Shown here one piece after another: positions 33,588-45,005 of a stretch of DNA of 64,000 bases; positions within the stretch are counted from its first letter, which is position 1; each line of letters opens with the position of its first letter. Source of the stretch: Ailurus styani (Eukaryota > Chordata > Mammalia > Carnivora > Ailuridae); assembly GCA_002007465.1 (NCBI GenBank), contig LNAC01000374.1, positions 1,224,949-1,288,948 of the forward strand, in the 5' to 3' direction. The notes under the pieces are model-generated. The model searched no databases. It was not told where the DNA came from and saw nothing but the letters and a program-made list of their open reading frames with translations. A program made the position numbers and the translations under genes.

Positions 33588-35658
33588 CCAATTCTTAATT
33601 CTCAGAATTCTAGCTAGCTTACTACTTGTGTGGAGCATAGGAGGGTCTGTTTGGATGCTAATGAGAGGAGACTTAGGGAGGGAATGGGATTATTGTTATA
33701 AAGAGGAGACGAAGAGAGGGGACAATTATTAGAGGAAGCAGTGGAAATTTTTTAACAGTGTCTTAAGAGCGCTATGATCCTCCAGCAAGGCTGCTGTGCT
33801 AGACACGGTGCACCAGCAACGCCAGTTTCTTTTAGGTGCTCAGAATCTTATTTTCCAAATGGGCTCGAATGTCAATTTTCCCTTATACATGGGTAACATA
33901 TCACAACATTCCTATTCAGGTGGCTAACGGTGATGCAGAAAATAAAGTCAAGTGTAAAAAGTTACCACTTTGGGACACTACATGGAAATGTATAAGGATT
34001 TGCCTGATGCTGCCAATTGAAGACCCCTCTGAGAAGATTTCTGAATGAACCACAGGTCACACAGCCAGAGAGATTGCCGGTGAAGTGGCAAATTGCCAGA
34101 CCTCTCAGCCTGTGTACCACGCTGATGGGTGCAGCCCCCGGTTCTCCCGCTTGGCCTGGGAGGGAAATGAGTAATGGGATTTGAATTGGCAAAAACGAGG
34201 ATTTTCACTTTAAAAGGGATTTTTTTATTTTTGAGCCAAAGCCAGTTGAAATACCCAGAGCCTGGGCCTTTTTATTCAGACAAGAACAATGAGATCAATT
34301 TTCAACAGAAAATGAGGGAAAAGGAGAGAGACAGCAGCTGAGGTAATAGGCTGTAAAGGACAAAGTTTGAAATTAAATATTATGGCTTAAATAGTCCTGT
34401 AATTCAAGCTGCCCCCCCCCCAAATCTTGTACTAAAGAAATAAAACAAAAAACTCCTCACCACAAAATGGAAGACAATCTTTTTCTAATAGAAGAAAATT
34501 CTCTCTGCGGCATGAATTTGAGCTATAGCGATTCTATTTCTACGGAGATAAAGAGGCAGGGAAGTCAGTGCTGTTTGGAAGGGGATGTAAATGCAGTGTT
34601 AAGGAGCGAGGAGGAAAACTTCTCGCAGGCCCCGGCTTATTAGAATTTGCTGTATTTTATCCCGTTTTCACAGAGCAGCAGAAGGGGTGTAGAGAAGTTT
34701 TATTTAGTTTTTAGGGCAATTAGGGAAAGGAAACCCAGGCTGAGTGACTTTAGACTGCTCATTACCTTCTGGCAGGCAGAAGGAGAGCGCATATTTTAAA
34801 TGTTAAGATCGGATTATTTATAAGTTTCGCTTTGAAATTCAAGGGCATGGTAGGAACGGTAACTCGATTAGCAGAGGAAACAGCCTTGTGTACACAGCTG
34901 GTTTCATCTCTGTAATAGGTCAGAGTCTGAAGAGCACCATTTCTTAGTCTCTTCCTGGAAATGACAGACTCTGGGGGGAGCCAATGAGGTTTAAAAAAGA
35001 AAACAACTTTTAGACGCCCCCCCCCACACCAAATCTTTAAACAAACGTCGTGATGGGGATAGGCGTTTCCCGAAGATCTCGTGTGACTACCTAGTAATGG
35101 CGATTTTGTTGCTGCATCTTTCTTGGAATGAAGTACTTTTTCGATTTCCTGATCCCCGTTTCTGCAGCTTCCATCAGGTCTCCCCTTGAGGATCTGTGGG
35201 CTGTGGCTGGCGGAGGAAAGGGTGGGGAGGACACACGGGGCGGCTGCACCACACCCATGGGTGTGGCGGTTCTTACAGACGGTGGAAGCCTTGTCAGACG
35301 GGAAGCCTCTTAAGAGTTGTTTATTATATCCCACTAGTCTTTGTGTGTAGGAGAAACAATTTGTTATTTAAAATCCCAGCAGACTATAGCCGCTTCTGAT
35401 TCTCAAGGAAGCGGCAGAGTTTCTCTTTGGAATAGATGAGCCATTTAGCTGTGGGGGAAGAAAAAGATAAGCTTCAAGGAATGGTTTGGAAAGCATAGGA
35501 ATGAGAAAAAGAATTAACTGCCTTTATCAATAAAACAATTCAGAGGGACTGGACAAGAGAAAAGGAGACCAACTGTAATGAGGAAGCTAAGGTTTCATAC
35601 AGAGTTTACTGCAAGCATGGCCAGTGGGCATGCTTGAAAGGCATTTACAATATGGATA
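33588..35658. promoter_or_regulatory. Repeat-free, CpG-richer block; candidate regulatory DNA
   Basis: About 2 kb without any recognisable transposon, while almost every neighbouring 2-kb span has at least one. CpG dinucleotides cluster at about 34,500-34,650 and 35,040-35,310. A perfect 18-bp palindrome of two CACCC boxes (CCACACCCATGGGTGTGG) lies at 35249-35266, a KLF/Sp-type sequence. A 190-codon antisense frame (34762-35334) crosses this block but has no domain. Function is inference only. Confidence 0.35.
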
Positions 35659-35668
35659 TCTTATACAT

Positions 35669-35861
35669 TTTTTAAAGATTTTACTTATTTATTTGGGAGA
35701 AAGAAAGAGTGAGCATGAGCAGGGTGAGCAGGGTGAGGGGCAGTGGGAGAAGCAGACTGGCCGCTGAGCAGGGAGCCCGATGTGGGGTTAGATCCTGGGA
35801 CTCCGGGATCATGACCTGAGCCAAACGCAGATGCCTAACTGACTGAGCCACCCAGACGCCC
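35669..35861 (-). mobile_element. Can-SINE, old class, antisense
   Basis: The head at right reads GGGCGTCTGGGTGGCTCAGTC on minus, with GTTAGGCATCTGC, GTCATGATCCCGG and tail AAATAAGTAAAATC. Target duplication TCTTATACAT (35659-35668) versus TCTTACATACAT (35862-35873). Confidence 0.92.
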
Positions 35862-35873
35862 TCTTACATACAT

Positions 35874-36739
35874 GTTTAATTAAGTTTGCTCGGCAGTGCG
35901 GCAGCATAGCCATCCTGTCTCTCCCTAAACCTTTCTAGACGACTGACCTATGCCCAGTCCTCAGTCTGTTGGTACTGCGGTTAGAGGGGGAGCTGGTGGT
36001 TGAATCAGTGTGAAGGGTGTAGTGAAATGATCCTGTTAAACCAACTAATAGAACTCACAAGGGACTCTAAGCCAGAGCCAACCAGGAGAAAGACAAATGC
36101 TCCCCTTGCCTTTTCTGAGGAATCTCAGCAGAGGCTGGGAGGGACAGCAACGTTTCCTTCCCTGGTGAAAGGGGAAAACTTCAAGAGAAGCTAACTCCAG
36201 ATGAGTTTTGGGATAGAAAAGTAGGAACTGTATGTGTAAGTTGAAATAAAATGAATGTAGTAATGTGGAGGAATTTTTAGATTATCCTTGAAAGGTTTCA
36301 CTTGAACCTAAAACCATTTATATCTTCCTTTTTCTGTAAAGGAGCACAGAGCATGCGCTGCATGAGTTTTCATGGTGGGGTGGGGCCCTCGTAAAAATTC
36401 AAAATGTGCACTTCTACCAGGAAAGGGCTTCACTGGGAGGAATGTAAACTGTGTGTTTCCAGGGCGGCTCTGTTCTAACACCATCACTTTCTTGACAGTA
36501 GGAGAGAACAGAGGTGTGACTCCCACCAGCCCTCTGGCTGCCATCCTTGTGTTGGACATTATACTCAGAGCAGAAGTAAAATAGCACTGTAGAAAATTCA
36601 AGCTAGTAAGTAGTTCTGAAAAAATGTTTTGCTTCGTCAGTTTTCAATTTTTCATTCTGTGGAAGACATTGAATTTCTAGGTGCCATTTTAAAGGTGCCA
36701 AGGGAATCAAGGTAGTTCCACCAGGGTAATGAGTTCCTG
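35874..36739. other. Unassigned DNA
   Basis: No gene or repeat recognised. A pair of overlapping opposite-strand frames at 36308-36601 (97 and 70 codons) lacks any domain. Confidence 0.5.
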
Positions 36740-36975
36740 TTATTGATGTCTTCATTTATTCACTCATTCTTTTATCAAGCATATATTTAATGCATATAAT
36801 GCTTTTGAAAGATGCCAGGTATTGAATGCATAAAACGGCAGACTTTTAAATAAGGTATTAAAATCCTGAGGTAAATGCTAATAGAAGGCTATATAAAGTG
36901 CTAACGGGAACACAGAATATAGTCATATAAAATAGTCCTGCCTAAAATTGGGGACAAGATAAGAAGGGAGAAGAG
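36740..36975 (-). mobile_element. L2 3' end, antisense
   Basis: TTCATTTATTCACTCATTC, AAGCATATATTTAATGC, AAGATGCCAGGTATTGAATGC, then TATAAAGTGCTAACGGGAACACAGAATAT follow the antisense L2 3' end (ATTCATTCAACAAATATTTATTGAGC...TGCTATGGGAACACAG). Diverged. Confidence 0.6.
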
Positions 36976-37403
36976 GAGAGAATTTTGTCTGTAGTTCACC
37001 CTGTCTTTTGTTCTTACCATTTGTCAGAAAAGGTATTTCTATTTCTTAACTGCTTCCAGACCTTTATGTTCCTTCTTCTCAGACACTGTTTTTGGTATTG
37101 GAATCTCACTGTAGATAGTGGTTTATTTTTTGAAATTTTGTTTCCAGTATTAGGCTTTTATGGACTAGCCATATGGCCCTGACGATCAGGTATAGCATTG
37201 CCTCAATGGGAAATTGGCTTTTTTTTGAGTTTTAGATATGCCTTTGAAATAGAATTTAAGTTGGAATTGTCTGCATGATGACATTGTAAGTGTAAATTCC
37301 TAGCCATTAGAATAAATTTCAAGAACAAGCCTATAGAAGTATAACAGTAGCTATGAAAAAAATGTTTCTGCTCTTGACTCGAAAAGCCACCATAATACAT
37401 TTT

Positions 37404-37637
37404 TTCCTTTTTACGAGATTTTATTTATTCTATTTGAGAGAGAAAGATAGAAAGAAAGGGAGAAAAAGAATGTATGTGAGCGGTGGGGGGAGGGAGGGGT
37501 ATAGGGAAAAGGAGAGAGAGAATCCCAGGCAGACTCTGCATTAAGCAGGGAGCATGATGCAGGGCTCGATCCCATGACCCTAAGACCATGCGTGACCAAG
37601 AGCTGGATGCTTAACCAATTAACCTACCAGACATCTC
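37404..37637 (-). mobile_element. Can-SINE, old class, antisense
   Basis: Degraded antisense SINE: tail AAATAAAATCTCG, a long purine tract, GGAGCATGATGCAGGGCTCGATCCCATGACCC, and head TAACCAATTAACCTACCAGACATC. Target duplication CCACCATAATACATTT (37387-37402) versus CCACCATATCACATTT (37638-37653). Confidence 0.88.
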
Positions 37638-37759
37638 CCACCATATCACATTTGAACTATCTAGCCACTAGATGGTTCCTGTGGGTACCTTAGGCTGAAA
37701 TTTAGCATTGTTGAATTCAACACTGAACATTGGTTTTAGAAGTCTACTCATTTTCCAAC

Positions 37760-38690
37760 AACTAAAAACCAAACAGCCTGACTCAAGATGGGCAAAACCA
37801 TTCCTTTAAAGAATATCTGCAAATGGCCAATAAACACACAAAAAGATGTTTAATGTCACTCAACATCAGGGAAGTTTAAATCAAAACCACATTGAGATAC
37901 TATTGCGTCATACCTGTTAGTATGGCTACTGTAAAATGAACAAATAAACAAAATGTAACAAGTATTGAGGAGGATGTGGAGAAATTGGAATGCTTGTACA
38001 CTGTTGGTGGGAGTGTAAAATAGTACACTGCTGTGGAAAACACTATGGCAGTCCTCAAAAAATTAAAATTCTAAAAATAGAATTGGCATGTAATCCAGCG
38101 ATTCCATTTCTGAGTTTATATACACAAAAGAATTGAAAACAGGGTCTTGAAGAGATTTGTACACCCATGTTCACAGTGGCATTGTTCACAATTGTTGAAA
38201 AGTGGAAGCAATCCAAGTGTGTATTGATAGATGAATGGATAAGCAAAATGTGGTGTACACACACACACAATGGAATAATGGAATGTTATTCAGCCTTAGA
38301 AGGGAAGGAAATTCTGACATATGTAACAACACTGATGAAACTTGAGGAACCTAATGTTACATTACACTTGCATTAACTTATGCTAAGTGTAATAAGCCAG
38401 TTACAAAAAGGCAAATACTGTATAATTCCATTAATATGATATACCCTAGAGTAGTCAGAATCACAGACAGAAAGTAGAACAGTGATTTTCAGGGGAAGGG
38501 GAATGGAGAGTTGTCATGTGTTACAGTGAGTTATGTGCATAGAGTCTCGTTTTTGCATGATGAAAAGAATTCTGGAGATGGATGATGGTGATGGTTGCAC
38601 ACTTAAGGCCACTTAACTGTACATTTAAAAATTGTTAATAAGGTAAATTTTATGTTGTTTGCATTTTTACCATAATAAAAAAAATCAGAG
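37760..38690 (+). mobile_element. Old L1 3' region, sense
   Basis: Recognisable distal ORF2 and 3' UTR text: AAATGGCCAATAAACACACAAAAAGATG, CACTGTTGGTGGGAGTGTAAAATAG, GTTATTCAGCCTTAGAAGGGAAGGAAATTCTG, GTAGAACAGTGATTTTCAGGGG, and the end CACTTAACTGTACATTTAAAAATTG...TTTTACCATAATAAAAAAAATC. It is 5' truncated, with many stops. Confidence 0.9.
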
Positions 38691-39554
38691 GAAGAGGAAA
38701 AAAGTCTATCCATTTGCTTTCTGAAATGGTTAACACTTATTTGGGAGTAATTACAAATCTGTTGTTTTCTTAACCAAATCTCAAATGCTAATAGTAAATT
38801 CTACATTGTGGTTTTAGTTAGGCTATGTTAGTAAGAAAATAGTCTGACCTAAGCTATTTGTAGTGGATGTTATGGTGTGCCACACATCTCTCCTGTAAGA
38901 CCAAGTGTCACGTTGTCCCAGCTGCTGGGAGTGTTAGCTGCCTGTGGCTCATAGCTGATTCCCCACCCACCCTCCTCAGGAATCGCCCTGAGCAGAAGGG
39001 AGGTACGTCATTCAGGTATACACCTTCTCCCTCTATTAACTGGTTGATACGGAGGTAAGCCTGCTTGGCTGTTTTGTCTCAGTCTGGGACAACTCTGAAA
39101 GGCTATCTGTCACAGAGAACAATATTCCATTCGAGAAAGTGCCTTGCATTCTACTGGGCCTTGGTAGAGATGGTGAAGCCGAAACTGGGGTCAGAGTTGT
39201 CCATTATGAGCTGGGTTTGGTCAGACCAAACCAGGTCACTTTTGGGCAGGATCAGCCAGTAATTTATCAAATGATCGTAACAATATATTCAAAATCAGGC
39301 ATGGACAAGGCAAGAAGGCATAAGTAAATGTAGAAACCCGAGTCAACTACCACTCTTGCACTGGCATTAATCCCTTAGCTCACTCCTCTGGCCTTGCGGG
39401 GAGGGGGGGGTGTTTTATAACCAACTAATTGAGGAAGAAAAAGGCCTGGCTTGATTTTTGAATAATTTGGCCTTTTACATGGAATGCAAGTTGAAAAGGG
39501 ACGCTGCTTCATTATAGCACCACTTGGATGTGACTTTAGAAGATAGCAATGAAG

Positions 39555-39755
39555 GGGCCCCTGGGTGGCTCAGTTGGTTGAACGTCTGACTCTTGATTTT
39601 GGGTCAGGTCATGATTTCAGGGTCCTGAGGTTGAGCCCAACTTCGGGCTCTGAGCTCAGTGCAGGGTCTGCTTGTCTCTCTCCCTCTGCTCCTCCCTGCC
39701 CCCTGCTTGTGTGCTCTCTCTCAAATAAATAAATAAAATCTTAAAAATGAGAGAG
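39555..39755 (+). mobile_element. Can-SINE, old class, in ERVL relic
   Basis: Sense SINE with the ancestral body GACTCTTGATTTTGGGTCAGG and tail CAAATAAATAAATAAAATC. The 14-bp target duplication AGATAGCAATGAAG is exact at 39541-39554 and 39756-39769. Confidence 0.95.
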
Positions 39756-40293
39756 AGATAGCAATGAAGAGAAATCCTTGCAGAGGTCAGCACTTTGTGA
39801 TGAGAGAAGTTTGCTTTAGAGATATATATTCTTGAGTGGTGGCAAATGGTTTGTTGATAAAGCAGAGACTAGAAGGGGGAAAGACTGAAAATAGGGACAA
39901 GGAGATCAGAGCGTATGGGAGTAGGTACAAATTATAAAGATCTTTATGGCTATGTTAATTCCCAGTAGAGAACAGCCCCTATGGGAGAGATATGAGCAGC
40001 CAAGTAAACTGAACCTGTCAGTCAACGTCAGCCAGGTTCTATCATCCTTTACTCCAACGCTGGCCCAACAGGGTAGTCACTGTGTTGCTGTAGAGGCTAT
40101 GCATGGACCCCAAAGCATGGAGGGCCACTTACAATGGTTGATTAGGTGCTGTTACTTCTGAATGTCTAATATGCCAGTCACAGGGATCAACACTGAGCCC
40201 CCAGCCTAACACAGTCCCTTTAGGAGACCAATAAGCCAAGTGGTGGCAGGTTGATTACACTGAAGTCTTTCCATCATGGAAGGGAAAGCTATT

Positions 40294-40502
40294 TGGGGCA
40301 CCTGGGTGGCTCAGTGGTTTAAAGCCTCTGCCTTCTGCTCAGGTCATGATCTCAGGGTCCTGGGATCGAGCCCCACATCTGGTGCCTGCTCAGCAGGAAG
40401 CCTGCTTCCTCCTCTCTCTCTCTCTCTCTCTGCCTGCCTCTCTGCCTACTTGTAATCTCTCTCTGTCTGTCAAATAAGTAAATAAAATCTTAAAAAAAAA
40501 AA
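40294..40502 (+). mobile_element. Can-SINE, young class, in ERVL integrase part
   Basis: Sense SINE, head GGGGCACCTGGGTGGCTCAG, with TTTAAAGCCTCTGCC and an A-tail. The 14-bp target duplication AAGGGAAAGCTATT is exact at 40280-40293 and 40503-40516. The ERVL text resumes directly after it. Confidence 0.96.
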
Positions 40503-40964
40503 AAGGGAAAGCTATTCATCTTGACTAGAGATGACACATATTCTCAGTATGGATTTGCTTTTCCTATCTGCAGGACCTCTCTGTCTAGGGGCTTATATAA
40601 TGTTTGACCTACCAACATAGTAACCTCTATCACCTCACCTCAGGCCAAAGGACCACTTTATAGGAAAGAAGATGAACATTGGGCACAAGACCATGGAATC
40701 CAATTATCCTTTAACATACCATGTTGCCGAGAATATCCCGACCTGACAGACTGATGAAATGGACTCTTAAAGGCTCAACTTAGGTGCCAGTTTGAGGGTA
40801 AAACTCTCTGATAAGGCACTATTTTCCAGTATGTGTTATATACCATAATCAACAACTGAGCTCACAAATAGAAGTGGCCCTGTTCACTATAACTCTTAAT
40901 GATCTGCTTAGATAATTTGTGCTTCTTTTTCTGTGATTTTTTAGTATGGAACCTTCCATTAGGG

Positions 40965-40965
<1 letters not shown>

Positions 40966-40999
<34 letters not shown>
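40966..40999. repeat. CA microsatellite
   Basis: Uninterrupted AC repeat of about 17 units inside the ERVL relic. Confidence 0.97.
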
Positions 41000-41001
<2 letters not shown>

Positions 41002-41560
41002 CTTTAAACTTTCAGCTATAGCTGCCACCTGGTTACTTTGGTTTCTTGTGATAACAGACTAGTAGACAAGGAGAGTCATCATACTAGCAGGGAAGTTGGC
41101 TTTGATCATCAGGAGGAACTAGAGTGGCTGTTACATGACAGCAGCAGGAAGAACATCTGTAATACCCAGATGATCTGCTGGGTTATCTCTTGATACTCCC
41201 CTGTTCAATTTTAGTGACGGGTGCAGCAACCATGGATGAAAATGGCCTGATATCTAGGGGCTCAGATCCTTCAGGGGTGAAGGTCTGGGTTGCCTCAGGA
41301 AGTATGCTAGTTATATCACAGCACTACGAAATGAGTAGTATTTGAGTAAGAAGATAAGTATCACTTATGCTCTAAAGACTGGTTGCAGTGGTTGCTGTAA
41401 TTTGTTCTTTTGTAAGCTTCCCTGGGAAAAAAAGATCAATTAAAATTCTGAAGGAGTTCTTCTCAGGTGGAGTGGACTTACTATATGATGCACGTAGATG
41501 TAATGGGTACAAGGGTGAGTTATGATCAGTGCTGTGTGAGCTTCCCAGCTGCCCCTCTCG

Positions 41561-42010
41561 GGACTGAGGTACTCTCATTCCCTCTCTGGGAGGAGTTTGG
41601 GCTGCTCATAGTTCCCAACTAAACCCCTCCCTGGGAGCTTTCCTTGCCAATGGGAGCTATCTCACCCATAGTACTTACCCTTCTCTGGAGAAAACTTGGC
41701 CCAGTGACTGGTCCATACAGAGAATATTAAAGTCCAGGCCCCTTTGCTTCAATCCAGCAACTCTGAAGGGTCATCCCAGCTCCAGAGCTTCTCATTGGAC
41801 TGGCTGAGAATTCTGATACACCTCGATGGCAGTTCAACTTCTCACTCTCCTTAATCCTGTTTCTCTCATTTCTTTAGAGGCGTTATTCCCTGAAGGACCT
41901 TCCATGAAACCTCCCACGCACAAATTTCTGCCACATTGCATGTTTCCCTTGGAATCTGACCCAGGCCTAAGGTGATTTCAAGTGTGCACAGAACCCAAAT
42001 TCAGGAAATC
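41561..42010 (+). mobile_element. Probable ERVL-type 3' LTR remnant
   Basis: This follows the ERVL pol relic directly. TCTCATTGGACTGGCTGAGAATTCTGATAC, CAACTTCTCACTCTCC...AATCCTGTTTCTCTCATTTC and TTATTCCCTGAAGGACCTTCCATGAAACCTCC resemble the R/U5 part of ERVL-associated LTRs (LTR16/33-like). The family name and ends are uncertain. Confidence 0.5.
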
Positions 42011-42223
42011 TGAACTCTCCAGATTCAGGAAGCTGAGAAATCATCATAGAGCTAAGCCATGTGGAACCAGTTTCCAGAAGTAGAGGGTTTGATCTTCATT
42101 TCAGGCATTTGCCATTAAAGTGAATTAACTATGCTATTTGAGTCTGTTCCTCTCTGATCTGTTTGCTTCCACTTATCAAAGTCTTTATATATTCCCAAAT
42201 CAAATGGTATAAAGAGGGATCTA

Positions 42224-42411
42224 GGGGCGCCTAGGTGGCTCGGTCAGTTAAGCTACTGCCTTCAGCTCAGGTCATGATCCCAGAGTCCTGGGATCGAGCC
42301 CAACATCTGGCTCCCTGCTCAGTGGAGAGCCTGCTTCTCTCTCTGCCTGCTGCTCTGTTTACTTGTGCTCTCTCTATCTCTCTGTCAAATAAATAAATAA
42401 ATAAAATCTTA
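42224..42411 (+). mobile_element. Can-SINE, intermediate class, sense
   Basis: Head GGGGCGCCTAGGTGGCTCGGTCAGTTAAGC, body GTCATGATCCCAGAGTCCTGGGATCGAGCC, tail AAATAAATAAATAAATAAAATC. Target duplication AAAGAGGGATCTA (42211-42223) versus AAAGAGGTATCTA (42412-42424). Confidence 0.95.
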
Positions 42412-42724
42412 AAAGAGGTATCTATATCTCCCCCCAAATACTAATCAAATACAAAAAAAGAAATAATGATTTTATAGTGGAAAAATCTGGCAGATACCAA
42501 CTTGACCGTGTGACCAACATAAACATTGCTTTGGGAGAGAGAAACACAGTGTGTCTCCAGATGTGAAGTACACAGCACCGTGGACAGCACACTGAGGACG
42601 CTGAGGACAGCACAGTGTCATTACTCTGGTATTGATGCTCTGGAAGGTTGGCCTGATTCTTGTCACAAGTAAACAGTGGATAGACCTAGATTTAGGGTCA
42701 CCTTATAGAACAAAAGACCTGTAC

Positions 42725-43553
42725 ACCTTTGTTTGTTTCAGGTTTTTATTTAAATTCCAATTAGTTAACATACAGTGTAATGTTAGCTTCGTCACTTACA
42801 TAAAACACCTAGTGCTCATCACAAGTGCCCCCCTTAATATCCACCACCCCTCTAGTGCATCACCCACCCATCTCCCCTCCACAACACTCAGTTTGTTCTC
42901 TATAGTTAAGAGTTTGTTTTATGGTTTGCCTCTCTCTTTCTCCTCCCCTATGGTCATCTATTTCATCTTAAATTCCACATATATGTGAAATCATTTGGTA
43001 TTTGTCTTTCTCTGACTTATTTCACTTAGTGTGATACTCTCTAGCTCCATCCATGTCAATGCAAATGGCAAGATTTCTTTCTTTTTATGGCTGAGTAATG
43101 TTCCTTTTTATATATACTACAACTTCTTTATCCATTCATCAGTCGATGGACATTTGGGCTCTTTCCATAATTTGGCTATTGTTGTTAATGCTGCTATAAA
43201 CATCAGGCTGCCTTTGTCTCTTTGAAACAGTATTTTTTTTATCCTTTGGGTAAATACCTAGCAGTGTAATTGCTGGGTCATTGGGTAGTTCTATTTTTAA
43301 CTTTTTAAGGAACCCCCATACTGTTTTTCAGAGTGGCTACACCAGTTTGCATTCCCACCAACAGTGCAAGAGGATTCCCGTTTCTCCACATCCTTACCAA
43401 CATCTAGGGTTTCTTGTGTTGTTAATTTTAGCCATTCTGACAGGTGTCAGGTGGTATCTCATTGTAGTTTTGATTTGTATTTCCCTAATGATGAGTGATG
43501 TTAAGCATCTTTTCTTGTCTGTTAGCCATCTGTGTGTCTTTTTTGGAAAAATG
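42725..43553 (-). mobile_element. L1, antisense, 5'-truncated, with target duplication
   Basis: Antisense carnivore L1: TTTTTATTTAAATTCCAATTAGTTAACATACAG, then CATCCATGTCAATGCAAATGGC and ATTCTGACAGGTGTCAGGTGG. A minus frame (43394-43606) holds an ORF2p C-terminal scrap ([25 protein letters not shown]). An exact 13-bp target duplication AAAAGACCTGTAC occurs at 42712-42724 and 43554-43566, so both ends are defined. Confidence 0.94.
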
Positions 43554-43566
43554 AAAAGACCTGTAC

Positions 43567-44439
43567 TCCCTAAGGCTACGAAAGATGAGAGATAGGAAAA
43601 GCCCAAGGAACGGTTCCAGACTGAAGGACACTAAGGAGACAAAAGTAATGCATCTTTACAGGTACAGTCCTACACTAGAAACAAAAAAGAGCCATTATTG
43701 AGACAGATGGCAAAGTTGATACCAGTAGATGGCACCATTGGAATGGTGTCTGTAAATCAGATGGTAGCGTATCAGTGTTTATTTCCTGACTGGAAGGAAT
43801 GTATGGTATTAATATGGGAAAGTATCCTTGTTTTGGAGGAAGGGGGTACACACTGCAGTTTTTAAGGGTAATGAGTCAACAACACCATCTTTTTCTAAAG
43901 AGAGAGAAATGGGGCAAATGTAAGATTTAACAATCGGGGTATCAGTGAAGGGCATGCAGCAGTGCTTGGCTGATACATTTTCTATAGGATTTAAATAATT
44001 TCAAAACTTAGCAAATTTAAATTAAAAAGAAAATCTGATTGGTTAGTTCATAACCATCCCTTCAGTTTAGACTGATCATTCCACTTTCCTCATTAAACAA
44101 TGACAGTCAACGGATGTTTAATTTCAGGATGCTGGTTGCTTTTGGTTTGGGTACTGGGTCATCATCAAACACGAAATTTTTGCCTAAGTTCCCTTGGTGG
44201 AGCCTGGGCCCAGGGATGCTGTGAAGGGTTTTTAGTATGCTTCTCAACAAAGAACTTGAAATCTTTCTCTTCATTAAAACAAACATTTTCTCAGGATACT
44301 TACATTACCAGTGCTGTGCTTTCTTGCTCACCAGATTTTACATTCACACAGATCCTTGTTTGGATATCAGCTCAACTACTTTATGACCTATTTATTATTA
44401 GGGTCCCTTTTATAGAATAGGTACAAATATACCCAACTA
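43567..44439. other. Unassigned DNA
   Basis: No repeat recognised. The 106-codon plus frame at 44100-44420 has no domain. Confidence 0.5.
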
Positions 44440-44545
44440 GTGGGAGTTTGTGATGAGTAAATAAATAATAGAAGTAAAGTGCTCAGCATAATTGCTGGCA
44501 TATAGTAAGCCCTCAATAAATCGTAGGGGTCATGGGTTATTGTGG
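44440..44545 (+). mobile_element. MIR 3' part, sense
   Basis: TAGAAGTAAAGTGCTCAGCATAATTGCTGGCATATAGTAAGCCCTCAATAAATCG is the MIR 3' end (AAAGCGCTTAGAACAGTGCCTGGCACATAGTAAGCGCTCAATAAAT). Confidence 0.82.
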
Positions 44546-44844
44546 TCTTATTTTCATTACTTGCCATCCTTCAGCCTGGGAGAAGCTTGGGGGTTTTGTG
44601 TGTTTGTTTGTTTTGCTTGGTTTTTTTTTTTTTGATGTTGTTGTCGTTTTCATTTTAATTATATTTGAGTTGTAAACCTTTGACACTTCTTTTAAGGAGA
44701 AAGATTTGTTTTGGAAACTGTCAGCCAGTTTTTTCCATCTCTATGCTTTTAGGTCTGTAGTCAATGTTTTTCAATTTCTAGGGGTTAAATGAGGACACCA
44801 AAATATTGTTAGTATAGTATTTAGTTCCAAGCCTTTCGGTTCTA

Positions 44845-45005
44845 TTTGGTTAAGTGCTTTATGATCCATTTTATTTGTTAGTCCCAACACAGTCTTATGA
44901 GGTCCATGATCATTTTTATTTTTACTCCATAGGTGTTTTTTAATTAGCTTAAGTGAGTTCATGTAACCTCAAGAAGGTCAGTGGTGGTGCTTAACTTCAG
45001 TTCCT
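44845..45005 (-). mobile_element. MIR-like fragment, antisense
   Basis: TAAGTGCTTTATGATCCATTTTATTTGTTAGTCCCAACACAGTCTTATGAGG matches antisense MIR 3' half. The rest is too diverged to place. Confidence 0.5.

Larger units (their letters stand above)
38870..41560 (+). mobile_element. ERVL-class endogenous retrovirus relic (pol region), broken
   Basis: An old, non-functional endogenous retrovirus internal region. The order of blocks follows mammalian ERVL: an RNase H-side part near 39140-39330, the segment leading into integrase near 39940-40130, and an integrase-like block at about 40250-40560 (short peptide VDY at 40250). The post-integrase part containing GGGGCTCAGATCCTTCAGGGGTGAAGGTCTGGGT (about 41258-41292) follows. 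Stops, indels and two SINE insertions (39555, 40294) destroy all frames. No env is seen, as expected for ERVL. The 5' end is uncertain. Confidence 0.68.

Noticed and set aside
34762..35334. 190-codon open frame on minus, the longest in the window
   Set aside because: No recognisable domain, low-complexity stretches, and it lies in GC-richer DNA where long chance frames are expected. No splice, Kozak or retrocopy signs.
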